A DNA stretch of 64,000 nt from Ustulina deusta (lineage: Eukaryota > Ascomycota > Sordariomycetes > Xylariales > Xylariaceae), in NCBI GenBank assembly GCA_023159155.1, contig JAJNNX010000017.1, positions 248,001-312,000 of the forward strand. Direction: 5' to 3'. A program made the position numbers and the translations under genes. How positions within the stretch are numbered: the first letter of the stretch is position 1; every line of letters starts with the position of its first letter. The notes below the pieces were generated by a model, which saw only the letters and a list, made by a program, of their open reading frames with translations, did not search any database and had not been told where the DNA came from. Shown piece after piece: positions 27,301-41,425 of the stretch.

Positions 27301-29980
27301 TATTTTAAAACATAAGTTAAAAAAAAAATTTTTTTTATTTAAAAAAACTTTTAATTTAAAGTATTTTTTATTATTATTAATTTTTTAATTTGCTAACTAA
27401 CTTTTATATATATAGTTTTAATTTAGCTAAATATATTAATATTTAAATATAAATAAAGCTTAATATTATTAATATATTTTATATAGTTTTTTTTATATTA
27501 AATAAAGTTTTGCTATTTTTGTAGTATTATATTAAAAATTATTTTTTTATTTTTAATATAATTATATTTATTAGTTTTAATTCTAGATATATTTTTATAT
27601 TTATTAGCTTTTTTAATATTTACAGGCTGTTTTTTTTAGTAAGTTTTCTTTTTATATATAATTAAATATTATTATATTTTTTTTAATTTTTTTTGTTTAG
27701 TTATTAAATATTTTGTTATATTTAGTTTAAAAGCTTTATTTATAATAATTTTAATATTAGCTTTTTTTAGTATTAAAGCAATTAAATATCTATTTTATTT
27801 AAATAAAATCTAACCTAATAATAAATTAATATTTGTTATTTTTTATAAATTAATAATTTTAGTAGTTTTTTTTACATATGCTAGCTATTTTTTTAATTTA
27901 TTATATTTAGTTTTTAATGTTTATTTTTTTTAGTTATATAAAAATAAGCTAGATATTATTTTTTATTAAGCTATAGGTTTATAAAAAATTAAAAAAACTA
28001 TGTTTAATTTTAATCTTTTTTTTTAAATATTTTTTTAATAAGTTTTTTTTTTAGAACATATTATTTATAAATAATTATTAAAAATAACTAAATATTAAAA
28101 TTAAGATTTTTTAAGTTTAAATAATAAAAAACTATTTTATAGTTTTATAACAATTATTTTTTGTTTAATAATTAAAAATAATTTAGGTTTGACTTTAATA
28201 TAAATATAATATTATTTATAATATTTATTTATATTTAAAAATTAAAAAAGCTACTAAAAATAAACTTATAAGTTATAAAAAATCATTAAAATATTAAAAT
28301 ATTTATGATTGTTATAAGTTTAGTTTAAAGTAGTATTAATTTTATAAAGTAATAAATATTAAAAAAACTAGCTATTTTGTTTTTTTTAGTAAAAATATTT
28401 ATTAATAATCTAGTAATAAGCTAAGTTTTAGATTATATAATAACGTTTGTTTAGAAAAAAGTTTTTTTATATTTTATAATTTAAAATTATAATTTTTATA
28501 ATATTTTTATATTATAAATAAGCTAAATAATTTTTAAAAAAGTTTTTTAAGTTTTTATTAATTAAATTAATAGAAATAAATAAACAAATATTTATATTGT
28601 TATTTTTTTTTAAATATAAAAAGAAAAAGCTAAATGTTAGTAAAGTTAACTATAAAAAAAAGGAATTTTTTAGAATTAAATTGTTTAGTAAATATATAAG
28701 TTAATTTATTAATTTACAATAGTTTATTTATAATTTGAATAAATTTAAAAATATTTAAATAGTAATAAATAACAAACTAATATTTTTTTAGTTATTTAAT
28801 TTAAGTAATAATTTTTTTTAAAGTTTTTAATTTAATTTTTAAAATATTTATTAAATTATAATAATTTATATATAATATTATTAAGAACTAAAATTTAATA
28901 ATTAACTAATAATATTTTATTAAACAATAAATTATTTTTAAATTTTTTTTTAAGTATTATATTTTGTTTTTAAATTAAAAAATTTCTATAAAAATTATAT
29001 TTTTATTAATAATTTTAGTTTTAATAAATTAACTAATTATTTAAAATAATATTTTATTTAACTTTATTAATAAAGCATTAATAGTTAGATAATATTAAAT
29101 AAAAAAATAAAAATTTTAATAATATAGTTTTAGATTTTTTTATATATTATATAAAAAGCTTTTTGTTGTTTTTTTCTTTATTTAAAAAGCTTTTTTATTA
29201 TTTTTTTTTAAATAAAAAGCTTTTTTTTTAAAGTTATTTCTAGAACTAATTTCTAATAAGTATTTTTTAATATATTAACTAAGTTTGTTTTTCTTAAAAA
29301 ATATATTTTAAAATATAAAATTAGATATAGAAAGTTTTTTAGTTTTAATATATTAGTTAGATAATTTTTGTTTAATGCTTATTTTTTAAATTAATTTTAA
29401 TACTTTAAAAATAAATATACTTATTTTTAAAATAATGTAAAGTTTAATATATTAATACTATTTATAAATAAGATTGTTTTTTAAAAAAAAAAGCCAATTA
29501 GAATAAATATAATTTATAAAAAATACTAAATATATAAAAAGTTAAAAAAATTATTAAATATATAACTAAATATATTATAGTTATTGATAAAAATATTAAT
29601 ATTTTTATTTTATTTTAAGTAATATTTTAAAAAGAAAAAACATAAAAAATTAAAAAAAACTTTTATACATAGCTATTTTTTAAAGCTAATATTTCTAAGG
29701 GTATAATAAGTATAAAAAAAGCTTGTTATATTTTAAAATATTTTTTAATTTATATATTAATTATTAAAAATAATAAATTTAGTTTTTAATTAATTTTTAT
29801 ATTTTATTAGTATAGCTTAAAACCTATAAGTAGTATTTTAAAAAAAAAAGATATTATAATTTTTTGAAATTAAGGTATAAAAAATTCTATTTTATTAATA
29901 TATTAGTTATTAAAGTTTGATTGTAGCTTAATTTATTAAAATATAATAATATATAAATTGTTTTTTTTTTAGTTTAGTTT
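24375..29980. other. Interior of element F, middle segment (RIP-degraded)
   Basis: 5.6 kb of AT-rich DNA with no readable gene. The + strand is strongly T-rich, with many TTTT runs and AGCTT/TAGCT remnants. No internal repeat pair was found by eye. Confidence 0.5.
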
Positions 29981-30203
29981 TAGTTATGGCTGGCTGGCTG
30001 GCTAGCCCACTGACCCCTTATTAATAAAGGAACCCATGGGTGGCACGGGCCACCTATTGCATACATAACTATCCAACTATATATATATAAATCTTTTTAT
30101 ATATTATTTATATTTAGTTTTTTTTTTTTTTTTTTTTATAATTAATATATATTTAAAATCTTAACTAGAAACTTTACTTTTTAAAAAAATATTTACTATA
30201 ATA
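29981..30203 (+). repeat. 5' LTR of element D
   Basis: 223 bp. The first 100 bp keep near-normal base composition (GGCTGGCTGGCTGGCTAGCC, GGTGGCACGGGCCACC), while the rest is AT-rich. It contains the inverted repeat GGTGGC...GCCACC. Confidence 0.85.
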
Positions 30204-30461
30204 ATTATAAAATTTATATAATTTTAAAAAAGCTTAAAAAGCTTTATATTTTATTTAAAGAATTAACGCTAAGCTGATTTTTAACCCTAGTTTTTAGAAA
30301 ACTAATTGTATTTTTTAACCAACTTTACTAATTAATACTAAAGCTAAAATCTTTAGTTAAAACAATAAATTATAAACCTTAAACAAGATTTACTGCTAAT
30401 AATACATAATAATAATTTTAATATAAATAACCTAAATTTTTTATAAAATAACCTAGCTAAT

Positions 30462-30615
30462 TATTATAGCGATTTAGTTATTTGTTAAGGATAATAATTA
30501 TTGTATGAAGTATAAATAAATGATTTTTTTTTTTAAGTATAAAATCAAAAGAATATTTACTTATTTATAGATATAATAAATATGTTTATAGCTATAGCTA
30601 ATATATTTATAGTTA
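30462..30615. repeat. Repeat of element E, left copy
   Basis: 154 bp, about 90 percent identical by eye to 33111-33265. It starts TATTATAGCG where the right copy has TGTTATAGCG. Confidence 0.8.
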
Positions 30616-32096
30616 TGCCTATTAAGTGTTTTTTTTTTTAAATAAAGCTATTTGTTTTAGGTTATAAATGCTTTTTATAATTTAATATTTTTAACTTTTT
30701 TTGTTATATAACGTGTAATATTTGTTTTTTTTAATTTTTTTAGTTTTTGTATTTTTTTATTATTTTTGTGATTTTGTTTAACTTAATAAAGCTTTGCTTT
30801 ATTTTGTTAAGAATATTTTTATAGTTATTAAATATTTTTATTATTTATTTAAAAATATTTTTAGTGTTTTTTTTATATATTTTAGTAGTATATATAGCTT
30901 TTTATAGTTAGAGTTTAATAATATTAATTTTTTTAGTTACTTTGTTATTATTAGGGTTAAGCTTATTAATTTGGGTAGTTAGCTTAGTAATAGTTTTGTT
31001 TTATTGTTTAAATTTAATTTTATAGCTGTTAAGTTAAGTTTTTAGCTTATTAAGCTTATTTTATATAATGTTTAAATTAATTTTTTTGCAATATTTTTTT
31101 TTAAGATTATTAATATGTTTTTTTAGATAAGTCTAAAGCTAAGTAATAAATTTGTTAAAGTTATTTATAGTTTTTTTGTAGTTAGACTTAATTTATATTA
31201 AGTTTGTTTAGTTAAGTTTTATTAGTTATTTTATAATTGTTAAGTTAAAGCTATTATCCGAAAATATAAACTTAGAAGCTAAAATGTTAGCTTTATTAAA
31301 AAGTAAAAATTTTTATATTTTTATTTTATTTTTAGTTTTTATAATATTTATATATTTAGTTTTAAAGTTTTATATAAAACTATTAGCTATAAAAGATTTT
31401 TTATTATTTTTGCTAAATAGTTTAGTAAGCTTTTTAATAACTAAGTTATAAAAAAGGTTAGATTTGTTTATTTTGTTATTAAAGCAAGCAATAGTTTTAT
31501 TAAAGTTATTTGTTTTGCTATGCGGTTTTTTAAATATTGCTAAGTTATTATTAGATTTATTACGGATATTTTATTAGTTATTATTTTTAGTTTTTTTTTT
31601 GCTATAAATATTGTTTTTTAAGTTATTATTATTATATAATGCTTATTTTTATAGCTATATAGTACTACGTAAAATTTGTTTTTATTAAAGTTAAACAAGT
31701 AATTAGAAGTATTATTATTGTTGTTATTATTATTGTTTTTAAACGATTTAATAGTAATAGTTAGTTATTTTTTATTTTTAATGTTTAATTTGTTGCTTTT
31801 AGTATTTTTATTATTTTTTTTATTTTAATAGATTTTTTTTAGTATAGTAATTTTTTTTTAAGTACTATTTTTAATAGGAGTAGTATTATGTTTGGTAGCT
31901 TTTTTAGCTGCGGTGATTTTTTTTTTTTTTTGTAGCTTGATCTAAAAACTTTAAATTTTTTTTTGGTTGCTTATACTAAGTTAATAGGTTTGGCGGTTTT
32001 TTTAGTATTTTTGTTATTTTTGCTATTATTTTAACTAAAACTTATAACTATATATTTATTTTTAGTATTGTTATATATTATAATAAATATAACTTA

Positions 32097-32099
<3 letters not shown>

Positions 32100-32154
<55 letters not shown>
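32100..32154 (+). repeat. (TTA)n microsatellite
   Basis: About eighteen uninterrupted TTA units within element E. Confidence 0.9.
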
Positions 32155-32155
<1 letters not shown>

Positions 32156-32429
32156 AGTTTATATTAGCGTTTTAAATAGTAAAGATATTAGGTTTTTAAT
32201 TAGTAAAAATATTATATTTATTAATAGTTATAGTGTTTATGTTGTTTTGTTAGGCGTAATGTTTCTTTTATTATAGTTATTAAATAAAAAAGTAGTATTA
32301 TTGTTGTGCTAGGGCTAATTTTAGGCTAGTAGCTAATCTGTTAAGTTTAATATAGTTGTTGTAATAGTTAGTATTTTTGTAGATCTAATGCTAAATATAA
32401 TAAAATAGATTTTTTTAAATTTTATAAAA

Positions 32430-33110
32430 AGAAAGAAACGGTAGAAAAAGTAGGGGGAGTAAGGCCTGTTTATATAAATAGACTGGTATGTAACTTTGTA
32501 CTTTGTTCCTTTTATTGTGGCTATATTGGTTTATGGCAGGTATGTTTAACGGTAGGTATGCTTTGTTGTTTAGGAAAGCGCCCCTAGGTATGTAAGGAAG
32601 GTGTCACTGTTTATTTTGTGATAGGTAGCTGTAGCAGTGTATCCTTTCTTTCTAGCTGTCTATGTGTTGTTTTTGTAGCAGTTCTAGCGTCTGGTTGTAG
32701 AGTTGATGTATCTTGTCTTTCTTGTAGCGTGGCAGGTGGTGGTTGTTGTTCTTGAAGCAGGGCTGGGGTATTCTGTGTTTTTTTTTTGTTTTATGTTGCT
32801 ATATGGTTGCTAGGGCCTGGACTAGTAGAAAGTTAAGAGTTAAGGCGTAATTTTTTGGTTGCTAGGTTTAGCTATAATAGCTATTTAAACTTGGGTTAAT
32901 AACCGAAACGTAGCAACTTGTTAATTTTGCTTATATTAGACTAAGTATAAAAGTATTATAGCTAAGTCTAACTTTAATATTGCTGCTTGAACTTTTTTAA
33001 GGCATAACTTTATTAAAGTTTTATTAGTAATAAGTGGTTTAATAAGCTTAGATATATATATTTCTTGCAACACGGAAATTAGAGGTTTGGGTTAATAGGT
33101 AAGCATTACT
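32430..33110. other. Patch of near-normal base composition inside the RIP block
   Basis: Within element E this segment keeps many TpG and GpG steps (for example GGCAGGTGGTGGTTG at about 32730) while both sides are heavily mutated. On the minus strand it reads as a Gln-, Pro- and Thr-rich open stretch ending in a stop near 32615. No known domain is seen. Confidence 0.6.
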
Positions 33111-33265
33111 TGTTATAGCGATTTAGTTATTTGTTAAAAATAACAATTATTATATAAAGTATAAATAAATGATTTTTTTTTTTTAAGTATAAAATTAAAA
33201 GGATGTCTACTTATTTATAGATATAATAAATATATTTATAGCTATAGCTAATATATTTATAGTTA
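33111..33265. repeat. Repeat of element E, right copy
   Basis: 155 bp; begins with an unmutated TGTTATAGCG. Followed by AT-rich D sequence in which a 74-residue open frame (33265-33489) is low-complexity chance. Confidence 0.8.
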
Positions 33266-34981
33266 TGGTTATTATTAATAAACTATTATTAATACTTATT
33301 AATAAAGTAGTATGTTTTAATTTTGCAAGTTTTATAAACTTATATTTATATTTTAATAAGATTTTTATAACTAATATAAATAAATGCTTATTTAGGGCTA
33401 TATTAATATATATATTAGCTAAGTGTTATATTATAAATTATAGGAATAATAATAATAAATTTTATAATATTTTTAAAAAACTTTACTAATTAATCTATAA
33501 GCAATATTAATAAATTATTAATAGTAATAATTTTATAATAAACTAAGTTTAAAAAGATATATTAATTAAAGTTTATAATTTAATTATTTTAATAAAATAT
33601 AATAATATTTATATTTTTTATTTTAAGCTAATAATTAATAAAAAAAAAAGTTTATTCTAAATTTAAAAGCTTAATAAATTAAAAAATATTTAATAAAGCT
33701 TACTAAACTAATTAAAAAATTATATTCAAAAAAATATTTTTTTAAGCTATTGCAATAAAAATTTAAAATTTTATTGCTTAAAATTTATACCGATTAGTAA
33801 TAGTAATAAATTTAAACCTAAACGTTATAATAGTTTATTTTAAAAAATTTAATAATAAAAACTTAAAATGTTTTAAAATAGTAAGTAGTTAGGTTAATTT
33901 CTTTTAAAAAAAACTTAAAAAAAAAAAAGCTGAACTAGTTAAATCTAATTAATTAATAGTTAACCTAGTAATTTATATTTAAAATATTATTTTAAGTTTT
34001 ATTATTTTAAAAGCTGTAATAAAAAATAGCTATAAAAAATTAGTTAAAATTAAAGTTCTAATTTTTTATAATAAAGATTTAAAAAATAAAATTATTTTTT
34101 AAATTTAGTATTAATTTTAATTAAACTGTTTTTATATTAATAATAACTAGTTTAGTAATAATATTATAAAAATAGCTAATATTAAATCTTATTTAAAAAA
34201 TATAGTTATAAAAAACTTTTAGCTATATTTAAACAATATATACTTAGATTATATTAAAAAGTTTAAAAAGCTAATAATATATTTTACTTAGTAATATTTA
34301 GATCTAAATAAAAAATAAAAGTTTTGCGTTAAGTTTAAAAGATTAAAATTTAAATTTTTAGCTAAATTTTAAAACTTTAAGAACTTTTTTATTTAATTGG
34401 CTAGTAAGTAATAAATTGTTAAATTTTTATAAAAAAATTATATTTAATAAATTAAAAAACTAAAGAATTAGTTAATATTTTAATAATAAATATAACTTTA
34501 AAGCATTTGTTTTTTATTATAAATAATTAATATATAATATATTAAAAATAAATATAAAAATATTATTATAATAGCTTTTAGTAGTAATATTAAACGTTTT
34601 AGCTATATAAATTTTGCTTTAAACAATATATAAAAATTTTAAACTAGTAGTAACTCTAATATTAAAGCTTTAACTAATACTAAATAGTCCTATTTAAAAC
34701 TGAACTTTAATAAAATAAAATATTATACTAAGGACTATTTCTTTATAAAAAAACTAAAGCTAATAAATAAAAGATAGAAAATATAGCTTGTTATATTATT
34801 TATAAAATATAAATAGGAAAACTTATTAAAAAAAAGCATTAAAATAAATAAAATAAAATAAGCCTAGCCCTAAAGAATATATTTTTTTTTAAAAAGATTT
34901 GTTAGCTAAACTAAATATTAATAATATAAAAAAAAATTTCATTATAATTTATATATTAATATTAAATAAAATTATTATTAT

Positions 34982-35216
34982 TATAATAATTAGTATAGTT
35001 TTAGCAAAACCTGCAAAAATTTCAGACCTATATAGCAATAAAATAAGAAGTTTATATATAAACCAACCTATAACTTTGCAGCTATACATATAAAATCTAT
35101 ATCTATCTATTTTATAAACTTTAACTTTTTTTTTTTTTTTTTTTCTTTTAGCTTAAAATTTTTATTTATAATATTAATAAACTAACTATAAAAACTTTAC
35201 TTAACTAATTATAACA
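34982..35216 (-). repeat. 3' LTR of element C
   Basis: 235 bp in minus orientation; contains the T run equivalent to the A run of the A and B LTRs. Confidence 0.8.
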
Positions 35217-38200
35217 CTATTTTAAGCTTATTAATTATTTATTAATAAATATTTAATAAATATATATTTTTTATTTTGTTATAATTAGCAAAATATAAAT
35301 AAACTTTTTTTTTTAATTATATATTTAATATAAAAAATTATATATTTTATAATATAAACTTAATTTTAATATAATTTTAATAAAACTGTTAATTTTTATA
35401 CTATTTAAAAACTAATAACTTATAAAAAACTTAACTTTAAATATTTTTATTGTATTTTTAGTTTTTAAATATAGCTAGTTTTTTATTATTAGATAATTTT
35501 AAAAAAAAATTTTAAACGTTTTAAACAAACTAATATTTAAAAAGAAAATCTAAAAAAAACAAAAAATTAAAGCTTAAAAAAATAAAATTCAAGCTTAAGC
35601 TAAAACTATTTAAAATAAATAATATATTTAGAAATATATTAAAAAATATTATAATAATATAAGCTTATAATTTTATATTAGTTCTAATAAAACTTTTTTA
35701 ATAAATAAAAAAAATAAAGTATTAATTTTTTGTTATGTTTATTTTAATATTTTTAAAAAATAACTATAATTTAATAATAAAAAATATATTTAAAAATATT
35801 AATTTTAAACTTTTTAGTTTTATTGTTTTATTTATTTTTTATTTTATTAGTTTATTTTTTAATACTTTAAACTTTATTTATATTAAAAAAGCTAAAATAT
35901 AAAAAATAAAATTTTATTTAATAATTAGATTTATAAATTAATAAAAAAACTAAATAAAAATATTATTATATTTTAAATTAAAAATAATTAATTTTAATAT
36001 ATTATAAATTAATTAAAAAAAAATATTAAAAAATAAACAAAAATATATTTTTATTTAACTAAAAAATTATTTAATAATATTATTAAAATAATTTAAGTTT
36101 TATTAATAATTTATTATAATTTTTATTAAATAATTATTATTTATAAAATATTTTAAGTTTATATATATAAAACTAATAAAAATATTAATAAGTTTATTTT
36201 TATATTTAATAGTTTAATTTAAAAATATTAATTTATTAAATTATAATAAAAATATAAATTTAAAAAAAAATTTATATAAAGTTTTTATAAATTTAAATAT
36301 TTTTTATAAATTATTTATTAATAAAATTATTAAATTAATATATAATATTAAATAAATTTATAAAAATTATTAATAAATTGAATTTATAAGTTTAATTAAA
36401 TAAAAATCTAATTTAAATAATTAAATTTTTAGTAAACTTATTTATTAATTTTTAATAAACTTTAAAAGTTCTAAAATATTTATTTTAAAATAATTAAAAT
36501 AAATACTAACTATAAAAAAAAAAACTTATTAAAATAATAAAACTTGTCTTATTTATAATAAAAAAAAATTATATTAATTAATTGTTTTAATTAAAAATTT
36601 AAAGTTTTAAATATTTAACTAATAAAAAAAATCTATAATAAAAATAGTTCTAATAGTTTGTTTAATTTAAAAAATAAATAAAACTAATAAAAGTTATTTT
36701 ATTAGTTTTTTTATTTATTTTAGCTAAAATATATAACTAAAATAAATTAATTATTTTTAAAATATTTATTTAATTATAAATTAATAATATTAAAATTTAT
36801 ATTTTTTTAATAATTAATTATAAATTTATATAATAAATTAAATAATAATTAATAAAATCTATAAATATTTAATATATATAATAAAAATTAATAATTAATA
36901 ATTTAAAAGTTAAATATTTTAAATTATTAATTTTAGTTATAATATTATTATTAGTATTAAATAATTAATAAAACAAAATATTATAATAAAAACCTAAAAA
37001 TACTAATTAATATAATTAAATATTAAAATAATTTTTTAAAAATAAAACAATTATTTTAAAAATAACTAAAACTAAAAAAATATAAAAAAAACTTAAAACT
37101 TTTAAACTTAAAACAAAAAAAGTTTATGTAACAATTTTTAAAAAAAAAAAACTAAGCTATTATTAAAAAAATTATATAAAAATTTTAAAATTATTTCTAT
37201 TAAAATAAAATAAAATAACTAGCTAAAAAAACTTTAAAAAAGCTTATTATAATTAAGTTTATAATAATTAAAAATAATTATATTAAACTATTTAAAAAAA
37301 ATTTAAAAATAATTAATATTTTATAAAAAAAGTAAATTTACATTAATTAAATAGTATTATAAAAAACTTTTAATAATAAACTAATTTTATTTTTTAAAAA
37401 AAAAACTTTAAATATATAAAATTAGTATAAAATTTTTTATTTTTTTAACTATTATATTTAAAAAAGTTTTTTTTTTAAAAAAAATCTAAAACTTTATTAT
37501 TATTATAACTAAAATTTAATGTAATATTAAAGCTTAATAATAAAAAATATACTTTTAAATTTTATTAATATTAAATATTTATATAATTTATTTTATTTAA
37601 AAAAAGTTTATAAATAAATTACTAGTTATAAACTTTATTAAATAAAATATAAACTTAAATATAGCTTTTATTTTATTTATATTTAAACTTAAATTAATTA
37701 AATATAAGTTTATAATTAATTATTAATAAAAAAATATATATTTAAAAAACTAAATTATATTAGTTTTAATTATTATAATATTATTTATTTTATAAAACTA
37801 AATATTATTAAAACTTTTTATTAATTATTATTAATTATAAAATTATATTAATTTTTTTTTTTTAAATTTATAACAAATATTTTAATAAAAAGTTTTATTA
37901 TTTAGTTTAAAAATAAAACCTATTTAATAGCAAATTTTTATTAATATATAAATTTAAAAACTTTTAAACAAATTTATAAATATTTATATAAATAATATTT
38001 TAATTTATTTTAAAACTAAAAAATAGTATTAAACTTATTATAAACAAATAATTTATTATTTATATTAAACTAAATATTAAAAAAATATTAAAAAGTTTTG
38101 TTTTAATATATTTATTATTAAATATTTAAAAATATTAAATTAATTTAGTTATTTTTTAAACTTTATAATTATATTTATATATTTATTTATTATACTAGTA

Positions 38201-40188
38201 AAATTACCATTTTTTTAAACTAATTATTAAAAAAAATAAACTATTTATAATAGGACTAAAATAAAAATAAAATTTTAAACATATAAAACTACTAGTTTAT
38301 AAAATATTTATTTTAGTTTTTTTTAAGCTTAGCTAACTAATATAAATAAAAATAAATATTTTATATAATATAATAAAAAAAGTTATTTTAAAAATTTATA
38401 AAATATTCTTTTAAAATAATAATATTAATAAAATAAGCTTATTTAATTTAAAACTATAAATTTTTAATAATAATATAAATTTTAAAATATTACTATTTAA
38501 AACTTTTTAAAACTAAGTTTTTTATAATAATTAATTATTAAGCTTTATTATATTTTTTAAATAAATAAATTTTATTAATATAATAAATATATTAAGCTAA
38601 CTTTTTATTAAATTTTAATATTATTTTTTAGTACTAATTAAAATAAAAAAATATAATAACTAATATTTTATATTAATTATAAACTTTTTATTTAATATTT
38701 TTTTTAAAATTAACTTAATAAACTTAATTAAACAAAAAAACTAGTTATAAAATCTAAAAAATAAAAATAAAAAATTATATATATTTAAAATTATTTTAAA
38801 TAAAAAATTTTTTTTTATATAGTTTTATTTATTATATATTAAAATTAATATAAAATAATAAAAATATTAAAATAAAAATATTATTAGTTTTATTTAAAAT
38901 ATAATTATAAATAATATATATATAATTGCTATAATTATAAAAAAAACAAAATATTATAAAATAAAACTTTTAGCTTTTTTTATTTATTATTTATATTAGC
39001 TATAATATAGCAATATATAATAATAAATAATACAAATATATTATTTAACTAATAAAATTATAACTATATATAAATATTTATAAATAAGTTTAGCTATTTA
39101 ATTATAACTTTATTTATCAAAAAATAAATATTATAAAATTATTAGCTATATAATATTATAAAAATCTATATAAATTTTTTAATATATTAAATATATAAAT
39201 ATTAAATACTGTTTTAGTAATACTTATTACTTTTAGACCTAAAAAACAATAAAATTAATTAATTAAGAACTAAATTAATAATTTTATTTTGATGTTAATA
39301 AATATTAAAATAACTAAAATATTTATTTTTTTGTTTTAGATTTTATATATAAAATTTTATAATATTTATTAATTAATATATTATTACTAAAAATAATAAT
39401 AAAAATTAAAATATAAAATTTTTTAATAATAAATATTAATAAAATAGTTATAAATTTTAATATTAAATAATAAATATTTAAATTAGTTTGTTAAACTTAA
39501 AATATTTAAAAAATAATATATAATATAGCAACTTTTATATAAAAACAATATAAGCTATAAGTTAATAAAAAAAAAACGTTTAATAAATTTTAAAATAAAA
39601 AAAAAAGTTTTTTTGAAAAAAAAAGTTTTATAATATAAGTACTAATTATTAAATTAAACTTTTAATTAGTTAGACTTTTTAAAATTTTAAAAAAACAAAA
39701 ATTTAACTATATTTTTAATTTGCTTAATTTATATAAAATAAAAAACTTATTTTATACTAACTAATTATAAAAAACAAACAATAAATTTTTTTTTTTAATA
39801 AATCTAATTGTTATTTTTAACTAAAAATATTAATAATAAAGCAAAATTTAAAATTAAACAAATTAAACAATTAAAAATATATAAAAAAAATAAAAAGTAA
39901 TAGTATTAGATTGTTTAAAAAAGCTATAATTTTAATAATATTTAGTATATAGCTTAAAATTTTAAAAATATGCTAATTAAGCTTAACTAATTTTATAAAA
40001 CTTATAAAAAAATATCTAGATTTTTTATAAAATTATAAAAATAAATATATATAATAATAATTAACAAATTTATAAGCAATTATAAAAATAATAATAAAAT
40101 AATATAATATAAAAAAACTATATAAACTTAATATTATTAATAACTTTAAATTAAAACTATATTTAAACTTTTAGTTTTAAAAAAAAAA

Positions 40189-40423
40189 TATAATAATTAA
40201 TATAGTTTTAGCAAAACTTATAAAAACTTTAGACTTATATAGCAATAAAATAGAAAATCTATATATGGACTAATTTATAACTTTACAGCTATATATATAA
40301 AGTCTATATTTATCTACCCTATAAACTTTAACTTTTTTTTTTCTTTTTTTTTTTTTAGCTTAGAGTCTTTGTCCATAGTATTAATAAACTAGCTATAAAA
40401 GCTTTATTTGATTAATCGTAATA
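40189..40423 (-). repeat. 5' LTR of element C
   Basis: 235 bp in minus orientation; keeps GATTAATCG at the element start, matching GATTAGTCG of the left LTR of A. Confidence 0.8.
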
Positions 40424-41425
40424 ATTAGTATAAAAAATATTTTTGCTAATATAAAAATAAACAAATATATTTTTATAAACTTTTATTTTATAAAACTTAT
40501 TTTGTTTAAACTAAATATTATAATTATAAATAATTTTTTAAAACAAATAGTTTTAAAATATAATATTTAATTTTAATAAAGTATTAAAAAAGCTATTATA
40601 TTAAATTTTTGTTTATAAAATAAAATTTTTAAAAATATTTTATTAATTAAAATTAAAATAAAATATAAACTGCTAATTAAAAAGATATTTTATAAAATTT
40701 ATAATATTTTATTTAACTTATAAAAAAAAAACTATAAAAAAATAAAAAAAATAAAAACTTTTATAAAGTAATACTTTGTTTATATACCTAACTATATTAA
40801 ACTAGAACCTATATTAAACCTTATATTAGAAAAAATATAATTAAATAATATAAATATTAGCTTATTGCTAATATTATTACTATTAGTACTATATTTTTTT
40901 TTAATATATTTAGATATAAAAAAATTAACAGTTATATTATAAATATTTATAAGATTAATATAGTTATTTATAACAAAAAAAATATTCCTAAAAAAAAAGA
41001 AAAAAGCTAAAATATAAAGCTTAGGAACTAGTCCCTAAAAAACACTAAAATCTATTTAAAACTTTTAGTAAAATTAACTCGAATAAACTATTTTTTAATT
41101 AACTAATTAACTACTATATTAAATTTATATTTAGTAAAAGTACTAAAAATTTTATAAATAGTTTTTTATATTATATGTTTTTAAAAAAGTATATAATAAA
41201 TAATTTATAAAAAAGGTTTATTAAACTTAAGAATATTTTTTTTGTTACTTTTATATTTTTTGCCTTAAAACTAAATAGTAGTTTTTATATTTATATAAAT
41301 TATTATAAAATTAATACTTTTTTAAAAAAAAAAAATATTTATTATTACTAATTAAAAAAACTTTATTTTATATTTTAAAAGTTAAAATTTTTATAAAAAT
41401 TTTATTATTTTTAAAATATATTATA

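Larger units (their letters stand above)
30462..33265 (-). mobile_element. Direct-repeat-bounded element E inside D
   Basis: A 155-bp repeat at 30462-30615 and 33111-33265 (T(G/A)TTATAGCGATTTAGTTAT...TTTATAGTTA) bounds 2.5 kb. The repeats look like LTRs, but no clear target duplication is present (CTAAT on the left, TGGTT on the right), so boundaries may be rearranged. On the minus strand, after the right repeat, a Gln/Pro-rich open stretch (about 32800-32600) could be the start of a gag gene. The small size suggests a non-autonomous or deleted element. Confidence 0.55.
34982..40423 (-). mobile_element. LTR retrotransposon C (family 1, inverted copy), RIP-degraded
   Basis: A third copy of the A/B family, in opposite orientation. 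LTRs at 34982-35216 and 40189-40423 are both 235 bp and are reverse complements of the A and B LTRs (for example CTAATTATAACA at the inner end of the left copy). The interior matches A and B as reverse complement. Flanks ATTAT and ATTAG agree at four of five positions. It interrupts element D. No reading frame survives. Confidence 0.82.

Noticed and set aside
33265..35093. AT-rich open frames of 60-75 codons (33265-33489, 34899-35093)
   Set aside because: Low-complexity chance frames in RIP-mutated DNA; the second overlaps the LTR of element C.
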